Source: Comamonadaceae bacterium (GTDB lineage Bacteria > Pseudomonadota > Gammaproteobacteria > Burkholderiales > Burkholderiaceae_C). Taken from it: a stretch of DNA of 6,869 nt. The notes beneath the pieces were generated by a model. That model was given only the letters and a program-made list of their open reading frames with translations, was not told the DNA's origin and did no database searches. Position 1 is the stretch's first letter, and each line of letters starts with the position of its first letter. The stretch spans positions 1-6,869 of the forward strand of contig CANIRI010000133.1 of NCBI GenBank assembly GCA_947469815.1, read 5' to 3'. Below, one piece after another: positions 6,204 to 6,869 of this stretch. Both the position numbers and the translations under genes were made by a program.

Positions 6204-6869
6204 TTAAGCGGCGGATTGTAGGCTGTGCGCCCATTGCGCCACGCTATCCAGCGGGTGGCGGACCTGCGCCACCGAAGCGTCACGCAAGGCCTTGACTGTG
6301 ACGACGCCATCGGCCATCTCATCGGAACCAAAAATCAACGCATAGCGCGCGCCCGATGCATCGGCGCGTTTGAACTGCGCTTTGATGCCGGGCAGCGCCC
6401 CGTCCACAACGGCCTGCATCTGAACCGAGAGGCCGCACTGGCGCAATTGCTGCAGGCAATGGTGGACATGCGGGAAATGCGCAGCGTCGGTCACTACAGC
6501 GTACACATCCAAGGGCGATGTGGCCAAGGCCTGTTCACCGATCAATTCGAGAACCCGCTCCATACCCATGGCCCAGCCAACGGCGGGGGCTGGTTTTCCG
6601 CCAACCTGCTCCATCAAATAGTCGTATCGGCCGCCTGCGCAAATCGTGCCCTGAGCACCCAAGCGTGTGGTGACGAATTCGAAAACGGTCAGGTTGTAGT
6701 AGTCCAAGCCTCGCACCAAGCGGTGGTTGATCGTATGGGTAACTCCGTTGGCATCTAGGATCCCCAGGACCGCCGCAAGGTGGGCCTTGGACGCCTCACC
6801 CAAAAATTCAACCAACTTGGGTGCCGCGCCAATCACCTCTTGCATTGCAGGGTTCTTGCTGTCAAGCAG
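6204..6869 (-). CDS. hisS: Histidyl-tRNA synthetase, C-terminal half (cut by window edge)
   Basis: HisRS charges tRNA-His with histidine in the cytoplasm. The frame is open to the right edge, so 221 residues plus a TAA stop are visible and roughly the first 200 residues lie outside (E. coli HisRS is 424 aa). The fragment shows the histidine-binding motif LVRGLDYY (51-58 of the fragment) with its catalytic Arg53. It also shows [17 protein letters not shown] (75-91) and class II motif 3 [12 protein letters not shown] (96-107). The HGTP-type anticodon-binding domain follows at about 119-215. All motifs look intact. The upstream residues [10 protein letters not shown], beyond the first in-frame Met of the fragment, also match the family, so that Met is internal. 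It is the most upstream gene visible and is probably cotranscribed with yfgM, 13 bp further on. Confidence 0.96.
   Translation of the reverse strand: MLDSKNPAMQEVIGAAPKLVEFLGEASKAHLAAVLGILDANGVTHTINHRLVRGLDYYNLTVFEFVTTRLGAQGTICAGGRYDYLMEQVGGKPAPAVGWAMGMERVLELIGEQALATSPLDVYAVVTDAAHFPHVHHCLQQLRQCGLSVQMQAVVDGALPGIKAQFKRADASGARYALIFGSDEMADGVVTVKALRDASVAQVRHPLDSVAQWAHSLQSAA

Overview
The window reads as a chromosomal housekeeping block from a beta-proteobacterium of the order Burkholderiales. The protein sequences look most like Comamonadaceae (Rhodoferax/Polaromonas-type), with a GC-rich composition. This placement rests on remembered family sequences and on the known gene order hisS-yfgM-bamB-der-hfq-hflX-hflK-hflC, not on a database search.

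All genes lie on the minus strand, so transcription runs from high to low coordinates. In transcription order they are: the 3' part of hisS (histidyl-tRNA synthetase, cut by the right edge); a yfgM-type membrane-anchored TPR protein; the outer-membrane lipoprotein gene bamB; the double GTPase gene der; hfq; the GTPase gene hflX; hflK; and the first 14 bases of hflC at the left edge. Gaps are 13 bp (hisS-yfgM), a 1-base TGATG overlap (yfgM-bamB), 13 bp (bamB-der), 107 bp (der-hfq), 60 bp (hfq-hflX), 31 bp (hflX-hflK) and 11 bp (hflK-hflC). No gene-free stretch exceeds 107 bp. I found no intrinsic terminator, tRNA, rRNA, CRISPR array or mobile element.

The block splits by function into three parts. 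hisS serves translation. yfgM and bamB serve protein export and outer-membrane protein assembly. der, hfq and hflX serve ribosome biogenesis, small-RNA regulation and ribosome rescue, and hflK/hflC encode the SPFH complex that controls the FtsH protease. The 107 bp before hfq is the only gap long enough for an ordinary internal promoter, and a weak candidate is present there.

Start codons needed correction at three genes. hfq most likely starts at a GTG (79 aa), hflX has only a TTG in a plausible position, and bamB starts at an ATG that overlaps the yfgM stop. The most notable fine structure is RNA-level: a hairpin enclosing the bamB ribosome-binding site, a hairpin just before the hflX TTG, and a strong hairpin in the part of hflK that encodes its Gly/Pro linker. 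I see no evidence of a previously undescribed system; this is a conserved core region.
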